Source of the DNA: Crossaster papposus
Taxonomy: Eukaryota > Echinodermata > Asteroidea > Velatida > Solasteridae
NCBI GenBank assembly: GCA_037893245.1
Contig: JBAIAA010000349.1
Location: 62,001 to 126,000 of the forward strand
Direction of reading: 5' to 3'
Length of the DNA: 64,000 bases
Part shown: in pieces, positions 41,793-53,113 of the stretch
Position numbering within the stretch: the first letter of the stretch is position 1
Layout: every line of letters starts with the position of its first letter
Translations under genes and position numbers: made by a program
The notes under the pieces: model-generated
Database searches by the model: none
What the model saw: the letters and a program-made list of their open reading frames with translations, nothing else
Told to the model about the DNA's origin: nothing

Positions 41793-42078
41793 TGTATGGA
41801 ACCTATACGTATCAGTTCGTATGCAGAGCGTTGACATTTCGTTAGGTCTTAAGTTTTAGGTATGATACTAAGTTCTTCCTTTTGAAAACAAAACGTTATC
41901 CCATATTCTACACAGGGAAAAGCTTGTGTGGAACCGTGCTGGACAATTGGGTATCGATCAAGCTAGTATCGATCAAGCTAGTATCAAAGTATCGATCTCC
42001 AAAGTGCTTTTTACAGTCTCGAAACGAAAAAAACACAATATATTTTGAAAAATTTCAACTGTGGTTTGTTGATTCACT

Positions 42079-42450
42079 TTAAAGGTAGAATACACCATTT
42101 GCAGATATCGACAATTGTTACTACCCAATTATTACACAATATCTTACGTATTTGAAAGTAAACAAAGATTGTAGGCATCCAGCAAAATGATTGCGCTAGA
42201 TATTCTGTAATTGTAAAAAAAAATCAGGATCGCCAGACGGCGATCGCGAAAAACCCCAGAACAACATATGAACCGCTGCCCGAAGCCGGTTAAAAAACGA
42301 ACGCCGTTTTCTTTACTTTTCTTAACATCCATGATTGTAAAACTTCGGACAGGTGAATTAAATTATATTTACTATTAAAATATAACCACCAAATCCCCCC
42401 CATTCATGATAATTCAAGCAATTACCAATGATGTATCCTATACCTTTAAC
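42079..42450 (-). mobile_element. MITE-D copy
   Basis: From TTTAAAGGTAGAATACACCA through CATCCAGCAAAATGATTGCG, GGCGATCGCG and CATGATTGTAAAACTTC to CAATTACCAATGATGTATCC and TTTAA. Confidence 0.85.
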
Positions 42451-42550
42451 TCATTCGTCCATTGAAGTCTAGCAACAGGCATTATGTTTATAGATTTGTG
42501 AAGTGGGCTTGGCCTTTTGCCTAAACTTTGTATAGGTTTTCCCAGTCATT

Positions 42551-42795
42551 TATGTCACTATGGTGTTCTATATGTGCCAACGATTGAAGAATAAAATCGG
42601 GCGTTATATATATTTTTTAGCGTCTATTTTTTTTATTTTTTTTAAAAAATTCTTGAAAAAAAAAACACCAAAAAAACCAAAAAAAAAAAAACCAAAAAAA
42701 AAACCACTAAAAAACAAAATAGACGCTAAAAAAAAAATATATAACGCCCGATTTTATTCTTCAATTGTTGGCACATATAGAACACCATATGTCAC
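42551..42795. mobile_element. Hairpin MITE with 8-bp target duplication (TATGTCAC)
   Basis: Arms of about 80 bp (42559-42640 and 42708-42789) are almost exact complements, starting TGGTGTTCTATATGTGCC. They enclose an A-rich loop of about 65 bp. TATGTCAC lies at 42551-42558 and again at 42788-42795. An 8-bp duplication is typical of hAT elements. The open frame through it is an artefact of the A-rich loop. Confidence 0.85.
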
Positions 42796-43004
42796 ACAAA
42801 TTCCCCACAACGAGACTTTACCTTTGTCCCTGAACATCGCCGAGCTCAGTTATACCAATGGATTTAATTTAAGGTGCAGTATAAGTTATGTGCTTCATGT
42901 ATCTTGAACTCGCCAAAACCGGGTACAAATTTTGGTTGTTATTATATAAATATAAATGGCGTTAGCCCACGTTAGCACTTTTACATGACTTGTATAGGCC
43001 TACA

Positions 43005-43485
43005 GTACCGTCACCAACACCACAAACTAACACCCGACTATACGCACGCATAGTCAAACATTTATACCTTGTGCGCGCACTGACGAGCGTATTTTAAAGA
43101 ACAGAGTAATTTTCGTTTTCACGAAGTAACAATACACCGTGCGCTTTCTCGGTACATTTTCGTTTTCACGAAGTAACACCCCATCTTTGTTTCAACAGTT
43201 TAAGGGTTTCTGTTAAATCTCTCTGTACTGTAACCCCACAAGAATATGGATGGAGTAAATTCCTGTTAAATCTTTCAAAGCGTCAGCATTCTCGAGTGTT
43301 ACTTCGTGTAAACCAAACCGTTAAACATTGTATAATAAGGCCTACGTACGTACGCGTCAGTGTCCGAAGTGCGTGCGCACATGCCTTTGGGTGTTAGTTC
43401 GTTAAACTTAAATTATTCATTGAGTGGTTTTCACGAAGTGACACTGCACAGTAATTGGGTATTACTATGGTGTCGGTGACGATAT
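43005..43485. mobile_element. TIR element with CCGTCACCAACACCA ends and ACGAAGTAACAC repeats
   Basis: The outer ends CCGTCACCAACACCA and TGGTGTCGGTGACG are complementary, as are the inner AACTAACACCCGA and GGGTGTTAGTTCG. Several TTTCACGAAGTAACA motifs occur in both orientations inside. Confidence 0.6.
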
Positions 43486-43649
43486 AATTATTGTTCATTG
43501 TCCGAGTTTTGCTTTTAAAATGAAAATTTCTTTCCCAAATGATTTCTCCCTGTATTGGTCTCTAGGCATACACCTCGTCAAGGAAGTGCTGAATCCTTCC
43601 ATGTCAATATCTTACATGGATAACGTTTCATGCTGTCGGGCCGAATCAA

Positions 43650-44046
43650 GCTTTAAAGGGATCGCATACGTTTGGTAATTACTTCAAAAATTAATGGCAA
43701 TAAAAACTTACACTTTGTAAGAAGTACAGCAGCTTTGGATAGTATAATGCATTTTTAGACACTTTTCATTTCGAAGTACTGCGATTATGGAAACAAGATA
43801 TCACTTTGTATCCCCAAAAATTTGAATCTGAGAAGCGTTACTGCAGTGGCGTTTCTCAGAGTGTGTATTCCAATGCAGATTATTCTTCCTGCGTGGACAT
43901 ATTCTTATTCTTCCTGCGGCAATATCTCAAAATCGCTACCACCTTTTGAAATGAAATCTGTACAGGTTAGTTTTATGTATTTATAACTATATAGGATTGA
44001 AACAAACAATGGGTTCCAATTACCAAACGTACACGATTCCTTTAAT
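43650..44046 (+). mobile_element. MITE-B copy
   Basis: From TTTAAAGGGATCGCATACGT to CAAACGTACACGATTCCTTT and AA. Its interior shows a short duplication of TATTCTT.CTTCCTGCG not seen in other copies. Confidence 0.85.
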
Positions 44047-44885
44047 ACCAAGCCCTTAAACTATACCAAAATAATGTCTAATAAATGACGATGATTGGAG
44101 CCTCCGTTTCCTGTTATTGCTCTATCGGTTTAGCTCCCCTTAGGATTTCATCATATAACGGAAATTAACAAGATATTTTACCCGAACTTTATACAAGCGG
44201 GTAACCAATACGCCCGCTTGCCCGTGGTGACCCCAGCGGGCACGGTGGTCACTTTTGCGAAGGAGAAGGGGAGACGCGATGTATAGCCAGCGAATAATTG
44301 ATCGGAGATAATTAAAGTCATTTTGACAACATATGCCCCGTGGCTCCATTAATGTCCCATGTGAGGACGGACCCAAACCGACAGACGAGATTGGTCTATA
44401 CCCTTGGAAGAACTAGCACTGAAAAGCCCCGAGTCAGTGAACCCTGGTTAAAAACAAAACTTAGAAGCTCGTTTCTTAAAATCGTAACTCAGTCTTCTGT
44501 TAGCGTGTACCTTTTTTTTTGTTTTTTTTTTGTTTTTTGCTACTTTACTCTATGCTGATTGAGGGGATGCTTTGGCGAGTGGGGTCGATTGGGAGTACAT
44601 GTAGATTGGGGTCGCTCTCCGACTAACGGGCGCTACATACAATTTTCTTCAAAGAAAACAAACCGTCTCTCTTAATACTCGTCTCAGAAAATGCCATTCG
44701 AGACGTCGTTGCCTCTTACCAGGATCTTGGTGGCGGTATACTACGACAAGCTCCTCTGCATACGTTGAAGGAACGTTGCAACCTGACGTTGTTTTTTTGT
44801 CTTCAAATTTCATCCCAATGAAGGTCAATCAGTGCAATTTTTTTTGAAAAGACATGAATCTCTGACTGAGAAACGTTTCTATTTT
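44047..44885. other. Intergenic, no gene seen
   Basis: It holds a T-rich tract at 44512-44540. No coding exon was recognised. Confidence 0.35.
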
Positions 44886-44892
44886 TGTAAGG

Positions 44893-45066
44893 AGAAGAAG
44901 GTACAGTTTTAGAGGTGGGAGGAAAACCCCAGAAGAATATCGTGCGGGAAACCCATGGAATCAGGCAGGGACTGAAAACCCAATCCACATATTGGCCCAG
45001 GCGGTGTTCGAACCCGGATCACAGCGGTGGAAGGCGAGGAAAGAACCGCTACGCCAACCTGACTCC
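44893..45066 (-). mobile_element. SINE-1, 5' two-thirds
   Basis: Read on the minus strand: TTGGCGTAGCGGTTC (A box), GGGTTCGAACACC (diverged B box), ATGTGGATTGGGTTTTCAGT and CTAAAACTGTACC. The common tail is missing. Confidence 0.8.
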
Positions 45067-46060
45067 CCTAGTCTCTCCCCTGAATCCCCTCCCCTAAGTA
45101 GGCCAACGCCTGCACTTACACAATTCAGGAAAAATAACTCTCCAAGGTGTTTAGCGGCATCCAACTAAAGCTTATTTCACTATCTCCAGAGTTGTATTTG
45201 AGTCCCTGCATGGAAGGCATTACATAAGTCTAGTCACAGTTCATAAAGCATATGTCCCATACTTGTCTCGTAAAGTGTATCCTACCTTTAAAGTTAAATA
45301 ACAAATACAAAAATACGTCTCTTCTTATTAGTTTTCTTTGCTCCCCTTCTCTTCCCAATTTTGCTTCCTGTCGAAATGTTGCCGTCCTACTTCGCGTATA
45401 TACTCTAGTTATCTCTGGCCTATATATTATATCTAGGTCCCATTAGTGCCACGATTAATTCATCGGAGTAGCTAATAACAGGAACTTGGTACATGCTGAT
45501 GTCGCGTACGGTGGGCAAGGTTTGTACCAAGGCTAATTCCTGCCGAAGTCAATCAGTGATTGGATACAACATCCTAAATGCGGGGCCGATACACAATACA
45601 ATCCAATCACAAAGCAGCTTTCAACGTTATGACCTGCTCCCATGAAAACGGCGAAGTCGCGCTATGCTATATTGAGTTGGGATCGAAAATAGCCGTTTGG
45701 GCATGATACAATTCCCACATATGTTTTTTTTTCGAACTACCAAGTATATTTTGCGAAAGAGTAGCAGAAACAAAATATAAATTTGATTTTACTGAGCGTA
45801 CGTAAGAAGTAAAATGTAGCGAAATAAATTATTAACTATTCTTAATTGGATTTGTGTAATGACCGTTGGTTTTGCTCAATATTAGATGTTTTTTAAATAC
45901 CCTACCCAATAAATTATATATCATTTTAAAGCTAAGAATTCAAGGAATCTGGAAATACCAATATCTCAAAATATTAAAATGTCAACTTTACTCTGATTTC
46001 GTAGGAGCAGGTCACATAATGGCAATATACGCGCCACATTTTACCTATAATAATGTGCGG
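45067..46060. other. Intergenic; fragments of the AGTCGAGTCCCTG element and of MITE-D
   Basis: The stretch 45186-45246 carries a degenerate GAGTCCCTGCATGGAAGG segment of the element seen at 3905 and 57820. GTGTATCCTACCTTTAAAG at 45277-45295 is a lone MITE-D end. No gene is seen. Confidence 0.4.
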
Positions 46061-46224
46061 TGCTTATAATAGCGCTTTATCACCAACGGTCTCAAAGCGC
46101 TTCACATTACCCCGGCCAGGTCAGAGAAATGTCAGGTCAGGGAACCAGACTAGCTGGTTTGCACCCATTGTTAGCGATTGCAAACAAAATGCACGTTGAC
46201 TAACTAAATTTAGCGAATTGGGGA

Positions 46225-46456
46225 GTCGGGTTGGCGTAGCGGTTTTTTCCTTGCCTTCCCCAACTATGACCCTGTTTCAAATCCGGCGTAGGCCAATAAT
46301 GTGGATTGGGTTTTTCAGTCCCTGTCTGACTCTAAAACTGTACCTTCTTCTCATTGTCTTCTCTCTACAGGTTTCTTTAGGCTTGCGAGCTACAGTGCCT
46401 TGGGCGCTTTTGAGGGATCCTTGGTTTCACTACCAGAAATATATAATAATAATAAT
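46225..46456 (+). mobile_element. SINE-1 copy with (AAT)n end
   Basis: GGGTTGGCGTAGCGGTTTTT, then a shortened middle, CTAAAACTGTACCTTCTTCT, GCTTGCGAGCTACAGTGCCT, GGATCCTTGGTTTCACTACC and ATAATAATAAT. Confidence 0.85.
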
Positions 46457-46915
46457 TTGAAAACAGTCATTTTTTCCATTGTTGGAAATCGTTGGAATGT
46501 GCCATGATTTTACAGGATGCTTGAGACTGTTATTCACTTACACTCAGTCAAGTGAGGTATTTGACAATAGTTTTGTTTGTTTGAATGTTTGCAAAATGCT
46601 GTATTATTACCATTAAGGTGTCATGCAATGTGGCACACTACAAATACATTTTCAGTTGTAATTTTGAAGAAGAACAAATTGTTCAAACTAGATTGAGTAA
46701 TAACTTTAAAATGTCGATTTGGTTTTTAACTGCCAGAATACTGAAGAGTACAGAATTACCAGAATCTAAAGATGACCTTTTAAAGTGCGAAGCATCCTTT
46801 AGATGCGCGTACGTCAATACTGCTTGCAGAGATTGCGGTAAGAACAGTATAAAGTGAGGTTGAAAAAAGCAATCGACCGCTGCGAGCGAGACCGCCGATA
46901 ATGAGAAACGGCCGG
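46457..46915. other. Intergenic, no gene seen
   Basis: One 90-codon plus-strand frame (46585-46857) has no recognisable domain and no splice support. Confidence 0.3.
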
Positions 46916-47200
46916 GAAGCGATAATTTTATCTGCAGGTAGGTTGGTACATAGTGTACATTTATTAGCCAATCAGAACACAGATGGTGTTGACGTCATCG
47001 ATGATGTTAGAGTTGTATGGGATCTGACTAGGGTTAGGGGTTAGGGCATAGAGAAAGGAATTTTCTCTATGGTTAGTGTTAGGGTTAGGGGTTAGGGTTA
47101 ATTTGTCCCAGACAACTCTAACATCATCGATGACGTCAACATCATCTGTGTTCTGATTGGCTAATGTACCAACCTACCTGCAGAAAAAAATATCGCGGCC
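46916..47200. mobile_element. MITE-T copy 2 (CCAAT, CRE, TTAGGG-like core)
   Basis: It has the same arms as at 20868, in both orientations: CTGCAGGTAGGTTGGTAC, TTAGCCAATCAGAACACAG and TGACGTCATCGATGATG. The centre is GGGTTAGGGGTTAGGGCATA, then a palindrome AGAGAAAGGAATTTTCTCT, then TTAGTGTTAGGGTTAGGGG. Confidence 0.88.
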
Positions 47201-47671
47201 GGGAACGGTTAATGACGACTCGATCCATGCTCGACCCTAGAAGTCATCGTTTAGTCATCGCGACAACCACTCTATGGAACACGCCGTGGTATAACATGAC
47301 ATCTCCTTCGTCCATCAAACCACTCCAATAGGAGCCCCGCGCACGCAGTAGCCCCTCAAAGAAATCTCACACGCGTTGTATGTTGTTTATACTCTTTACC
47401 CGTCGAGTGGAACGCCCGAAAAACAAGGCTCGCAGAACGAGAACTGTAGTTGTCGCCTCCATGCAATTTGTCTACCTGGCCAATGGTGTAAACGCCGAAT
47501 ACTTATTATTCATGACGGTTTTTCAAAAACAATCGATCGGTCTAGAAACTTGCGTTTCTGTTTTCTCTGAATGTGCTGAAGAGGGCGAGACGAGGCATCA
47601 TGAATTCGCCCAGAGATATTTTTCGTCTGCACAAAAAGTATCGCGAGGCAGGTTTTTAAGGGCACAGGGAA
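47201..47671. other. Intergenic, no gene seen
   Basis: No defensible coding exon. See the rejected list for a weak reverse-transcriptase-like reading near 47270. Confidence 0.3.
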
Positions 47672-47927
47672 TCAGTATGGGCCTTTTCGAAACCGTTGCT
47701 TCGTCTTTGGCTTTGGCTTCGCCTCCGAATTCCGAAATACTGAGAAGCAAATAGAAATGGAAGAAAATTGAAATAGTCTAACTTTTGGGTTCACATCAAT
47801 CGAGTGAATGTTTCTGAAGTACAACAGGCGTCAGAATGTGGCTGGAGATCTTGCAGTTGGAAGTCAAAAATCGCCTTAAGCCAAAGACGAAGAAGAAGCC
47901 AGGGATTCGAAAAGGCCCTATGTCGGT
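47672..47927 (-). mobile_element. MITE-F copy
   Basis: Inverted relative to 19931-20164: GGGCCTTTTCGAAACCGTTG at the left and AGCCAGGGATTCGAAAAGGC at the right. It shares the GTGAATGTTTCTGAAGTACA segment. Confidence 0.75.
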
Positions 47928-49651
47928 TGGCTGGCACTGGCAGTGGGTTTTTCGAGCTAATCGACAGGCAATAATCGACACTATAGATAGCAAGGGTTAT
48001 AGGACAGACACTGCAAACCCAAACTGACGAATCACACTAATCGATTTTTTGATTGACATGTATAGGACAAACGGTATAAAAAGGCGATTATTGGGGAACT
48101 GGTCGTCCGACATTGTTACGTCAAACTGTAACCAATGGTCGACAGTAAAAAGAACACATATCATTGTAAGATCGATCGAGATATATACAGTAGTACGACG
48201 TAAACAGAGTGATCGAAAATGGGTACAGGGTATAGATAAACATTTCGTGCGACGTGACTGACAGCGATTAAGATGTTTGACAATGGTAACACACTTCAGA
48301 CGTATACAAACTGCGATCGACAGTGACTTAAAAAAACATGTAGTATAGAACGATGTGGGAAGTGCAACAACTAAATGTGATGTCAAAACACTCGCATAAC
48401 GACAGTGATTGATAGTTGATACACAAACGGGCACGTGCACACGGCGCAGATTGCCAACCGGATACTATTTTCCACAGTGAACTAACAAAAAAAGGGGCAG
48501 AAATCAAGCGGAAACAGTGCTCCAAATGGGGAACGGAACCTTTCCACCTCTATTAAAGTAAACAGCCTTATTCTAATCATAAAAACAAAACGACAGGAAA
48601 TGCAATGCCCGTAGCAAGCCCGACCAACAAACAGACACTCGCGAATAAGATCAATCATGCTGCGAAACATCAGGGAACCTTTTATACCATTATAAAGTAC
48701 AGACACTGCCAACAAAAGACCCTCCGTGAACTATGACAAATGCCAGAGTAAGCACGCCTTTAAAAGCGCCCGAGGAAATTTAGGAAAACACCTCACTCGA
48801 TCAGCCAACAAAATGGGTCTGGATGAACTTTATCACCGCCGATCGATTGGATACACAACCGGCGTTCCTCCTCCTCCCCAACCTACCCCTTCTGTCAGTT
48901 GCTCTTTTACTAATCCTATTGACTAAACCATCATCTATCACATTTCCTTTGGAGGCTGAGCTCCATATTACGCTAGTTATCCCCCCTCCATCCTTCCTCC
49001 TTCCCTTCTTCCGGCCTCCATCATGTTTATGTTTCCCGACGGAGTTCTCTTCCCCAGCCTAGTTCTAGCTTCCTCGGTCTCCAATTCGTCTGTGATGACT
49101 AGGGATTTGTACGCGGCTTCTGTTTTTGTTTGTTATGTAAATAAATTGTACTTCGACCGGGATGCTGCTGAATGTTCGCATACATCTGCTTGTAATTCTG
49201 CGTGGGTGTGCGTTCGAGCTGTTCGGCACTGCCTCTATATTCCAATCGATTTTCAGACGGAATCCTTTAGGGCCTAAACGAAAGAGCAGTGCTTCCGTTC
49301 ATGATCTTTCTGTTGGTGTTTTGCCATTCTAGTTTCTTGCTTGCATCACAGTCCTAGACAAAAAATGTTCACATGTTCGTATGGTCTTGGTGATGTGGAT
49401 GTCTTAATGGTAGGTGCTGATCTTGTGCGAACAGCCCTGCTTTAATGTGATATTTGCATTCTGCGCTCTCGGGAATCTTGTTCGATACGTTCCTCTTGAG
49501 GATGTTATGTTCAATGTTACTGATTGAGTTCGTTTTATCATAAATGTAGCTCCTCTCCTAAGTATAATGCCATTAAAATGCACCATTGTGGTCGCCGTAT
49601 AGTCATGCAGATAGGTGAAAACAAAGAGTTTATTTAAACAATAAAAGCATC
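47928..49651. other. Intergenic, no gene seen
   Basis: Frames in this stretch show no domain signature. A pyrimidine-rich segment (48870-49060) produces low-complexity frames. Confidence 0.35.
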
Positions 49652-49867
49652 GAATTTGTCACACAATCATAGCATGTCATTAGAAAGATATATATTTGGC
49701 TATAGGGCTATCCCAGATTTTTCCTTTGGGATAAAATATAGGTAAAACAATAACAAATTTTTAAAATTTTCAAAATGGCTGCCATTGCATGTTATTTCAC
49801 CTATATTTTTTTCAAAGGTCACATCTCTTTCTCATGACATGCTCTGATTGTGTGCCAAATTTCATGC
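49652..49867. mobile_element. MITE-G, compact copy
   Basis: TTGTCACACAATCATAGCAT at the left and ATGACATGCTCTGATTGTGT GCCAAA at the right. The inner arms TTTGGCTATAGGGCTATCCC and CAAAGGTCACATC correspond to the split copy at 33884-35050. Confidence 0.75.
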
Positions 49868-50269
49868 TTTTATCCTCAAGTGAACCTGAAAATATTGTAC
49901 ACCAATCTGCCTGAGTATAGTATAGCAAAATAGAGCAAAGAAAACAACATAATATGAAGTGCTCTCTCGTTTCATTTAAGCTCACAGCATGTATCGGGCC
50001 TTTATCGGCATATTTTGTGTCCACCATTCAGATTTGGGTACAGAAGAAGTAGTTCAATGAGAAACAAAGATACAATCCCCCACCCTCATCCAATGCGGCA
50101 CAGCACGTAGATATAGATACACCGCGCCATAATTCCCATATCCGGTTTCGTTACGAGCGATTGCACTATTTCTGCTTGCTTGCGTTCGGCGAATCGGTTA
50201 CGTGGTATCCTTCCGCCTCATTTGCGTGCACTGACACTTTTCTTTGCTTAGAAATCCCGTGAGTGGTTG

Positions 50270-50665
50270 TATATCGGCGATGCGCAGGAGCATTAGGAGC
50301 TGTGATTCAAAATAAACACTGTGCGCGATTCAAGTAAGTGTCAGCTTCGACTCCATAGGCGCGTGTGCGTTCCTTCACTAACTTTAAGATCGCGCAAGGC
50401 ATGGTATGGCGCAGCAAGATCGTAGCCATGGTAACGAGGTTGAGTAAGTGCCAGCTTTACAAAAACAAATCTCGGCGATGCGCATGCGCATGCACGTCTG
50501 AAGCCACGATTCAAAATACATGCAGCACACTAGGCGCGAGTCAAGTCAGTTTAAAAGCTTTACAAAAAACAAATGTCGGCGATGCGCATGCGCATTGGAA
50601 AGCCGTGATTCAAAATAAACACTGTCCGCGACTCTAGTCAGTTTGAAAGCTTAACCAAAAAAATG
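50270..50665 (+). repeat. Tandem repeat of about 104 bp with NRF1-like palindromes
   Basis: Three units share TCGGCGATGCGCA, GTGATTCAAAATAAACACTG, CGCGA.TC.AGTCAGT and AAGCTTTACAAAAA. Units 2 and 3 contain TGCGCATGCGCA (50479-50490 and 50583-50594, exactly 104 bp apart), a perfect match to the NRF1 core. Unit 1 has a broken version (ATGCGCAGGAGCAT). Unit 1 is separated from unit 2 by about 100 bp of partly related sequence. Confidence 0.75.
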
Positions 50666-51270
50666 TCCGTGCGTGGACTGAGAAGTACGAAGCCAATCAA
50701 AAGAGGAACAACTTGAATGCACAGAAAACCAATGTTTGGGTTCCGACTTAATTTCTTTTTCAAGGAGAACTTGGAATCATCATATACGAGCACCTGTCAA
50801 TCACGAACCGATGTACAAGAAGCATCCAGAAGTGATTATTTATGAAAGGGATGTACAAGGGAAGATAAATAATGACAGTGTCAATAATGACAGTATCAAT
50901 TTACATAGGGTTCAACTTCTTTGTTTTCTTTTCCTCAACAGTACTATTATTGCCGCAGAAATGAAATGAAAGTCATGAATGGGTGCGTGGATGAAAGACG
51001 GAACAGCCGTGGTGTAGCCGAAGCCATCACAGGTCTCAAGAGACCTAACTGTCCATCACAAGCTATTGAAATGAAGGCTACATCCAACTTCTTATTTATA
51101 TTAGCCCCCCTCCCCCCTTTTTAATTGTTTTATTGTGACTGGACTTGTGATTTGACTTGTAATCTACCTGTGATTGGGCTTTGACAAACTTGACGACAAC
51201 GACGATGCACATAGGAGGGAAACGAGGAACACTGTACGTAGTTCGGAGATACTTTTATCACTCCAAAACC
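50666..51270. other. Intergenic, no gene seen
   Basis: The stretch 51010-51175 has degenerate GTGACTGGACTTGTGATTTG segments related to the AGTCGAGTCCCTG element. No gene is seen. Confidence 0.35.
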
Positions 51271-52175
51271 CGGAGGTTCGATAGACCGCAGGGTCGATAG
51301 TCTAAAGGATCGATAGTATGAAGGGTCGATTGTCTGAAGGTTCGATAGTCCGCAGAGTCGATACTCTTAAGGTTTGATAGTCCTAAGGTTCGATAGTCCT
51401 AAGGTTCGATAGTCCAGAGGGTCGATAGTCCGAATGGTCGATAGTCCGAAGGGTTGACAGTCTGAAGGATCGATAGTCTTAAGGTTTGATAGTCTAAAGG
51501 TTTGATAGTCCGAAGGTTTGATACGGTCCGAAGGTTTGATAGTCCGAAAGTTTGATAGTCCGAATGTGCGATAGTCCCAATGTTCGATAGTCCGAAGGTT
51601 TGATAGTCCTAAGGATTGATAGTCCAAAGGTTTGATAGTCCAAAGGTTTGATCGATCGATGCTTTGATAGTCCTAAGGATTGATAGTCCAAAGGTTTGGT
51701 AGTCCGAAGGTTTGATATATCGATGGTTCGATAGCCTGAAGGATCGATAGATAGTCCTTAGGTTTGATAGTTAAAAAAATTAACAGTCCGAATGTTAGAC
51801 CGTCCGAAGGTTCGACCATCCGAAGGTTAGATAGTGCGAAAGTTAGATAGTCCCAAGGTTCGATAATGCCAAGGTTCGATAGTCCTAAGGATTGGTATTC
51901 CAAAAGTTTGATAGTCCGAAGGTTTGTCTTAAAGTTTGACAGTCCCAAGGTTCGATAGTCCCAAGGTTCAAAAAGTCCGGAGGTTCGATAGTCCCAAGGT
52001 TTGAAAAGTCCGGTTGTTTGGTAGTCCGAAGGTTCGGTAGTCCGAAGGTTCGATAGTCCGACGGTTCGATAGTCCAAAATTCTGATAGTCCAAAGGTTCG
52101 ATAGTCCCAATATTTAGTCCCAATGTTTGATAGTCCCAATGTTTGATAGTCCCGAGGTTTATCGAGGTTTAGACT
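51271..52175 (+). repeat. Degenerate 16-bp minisatellite (GGTTCGATAGTCCGAA)n, about 0.9 kb
   Basis: Units of about 16 bp (GATAGTCC + AAGGTT(C/T)) run for some 55 copies with many substitutions and small indels. Variants GATAGTCCTAAGG, GATAGTCCCAAGG and GATAGTCCAAAGG alternate. Long minus-strand frames reading LSNLRTI repeats come from the array and are not a gene. Confidence 0.93.
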
Positions 52176-52714
52176 GTCGCATCAATAGCTCGGATGAATC
52201 GAGAGATGGATCGTCTGGTGCGAATTGAACATTCAAATCGTGCTTATTTAGCTATTCAGCACTCTTCCTCCGGGTCTGGCGTAATGATTTCTAAACGCTT
52301 TGCGAGTTAAAATGGTTATGCCACAACGCCGAATAATACTACTCACTCGCGTCAAATAGGTGAAAAAAAGCCAACGTGCCCGTGCATATGATTCTGGTTT
52401 TATTCCATACACCGACAGAGAATATGAGTCAGCTCATTGAAAATATCTTATTTTGAGCGCAGGACTTCTTATGTGCCAGACACACACTAGGAGAATGTCA
52501 TGTGATTTTATAGACTGGACGCGTCATCGTTCTAGGCCAATCAAATTACAGTATCCAAGCGCCCGATATAACAATCAAAAGTATGTACCTGATAAAGACA
52601 GAACAGCAAATGGAGATGAGGTTTGATGACATTAGTGGAAACAGGGTGGACCGCGTAAAGGTTGTCATCTCCCACTCCTATACATGATTGTGATAGCTAG
52701 TCCTAGCTAATACA

Positions 52715-53015
52715 GAGACGTGGTGGACAAGGCATGATGGCTATAGAGACACGGTATATAGACGTGATAGCTGATTTAGAGACACGGTAGCCAAGACATG
52801 ATAGCTGATATAGAGCCATGGTAGCCAAGACATGATAGCTGATATAGATACATGGCAGCTAAGACGATAGTTGACATAGAAACATGACAAGTGATATAGC
52901 TAATGCATGATAGAGTAGCTAAGACGTGATAGTTGATATAGAGACACGATAACGACGATATGAGATCTGATAATGACACAGTAGCTAAGGCATGATAGCT
53001 GATATAGAGACACAG
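52715..53015 (+). repeat. Degenerate tandem repeat of about 34 bp
   Basis: Units of the type GACATGATAGCTGATATAGA + GACACGGTAGCCAA occur about eight times with variation between 52715 and 53015. Confidence 0.75.
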
Positions 53016-53027
53016 TATCTGGTTAGT

Positions 53028-53113
53028 TAAACGATATTTACTATAAAACCGAACCCCTCGAAACATTCCTGATAATTCAAGCAATTACCAATGGTGTATC
53101 CTACCTTTAATCT
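53028..53113 (-). mobile_element. MITE-D right-end fragment
   Basis: GTTAGTTAAACGATATTTAC to CAATGGTGTATCCTACCTTT, the outer 85 bp of MITE-D only. Confidence 0.75.

Noticed and set aside
42560-42907. 115-codon lysine/proline-rich frame
   Set aside because: It reads through the A-rich loop of a hairpin MITE.
47230-47340. A reading like TTLWNTPWYNMTSPSSIK, reminiscent of the end of LINE reverse transcriptases
   Set aside because: Too short and without neighbouring reverse transcriptase sequence; could be chance.
51367-52139. Minus-strand frames with LSNLRTI repeats, looking superficially like leucine-rich repeats
   Set aside because: They come from the 16-bp minisatellite; spacing and composition do not fit LRR proteins.
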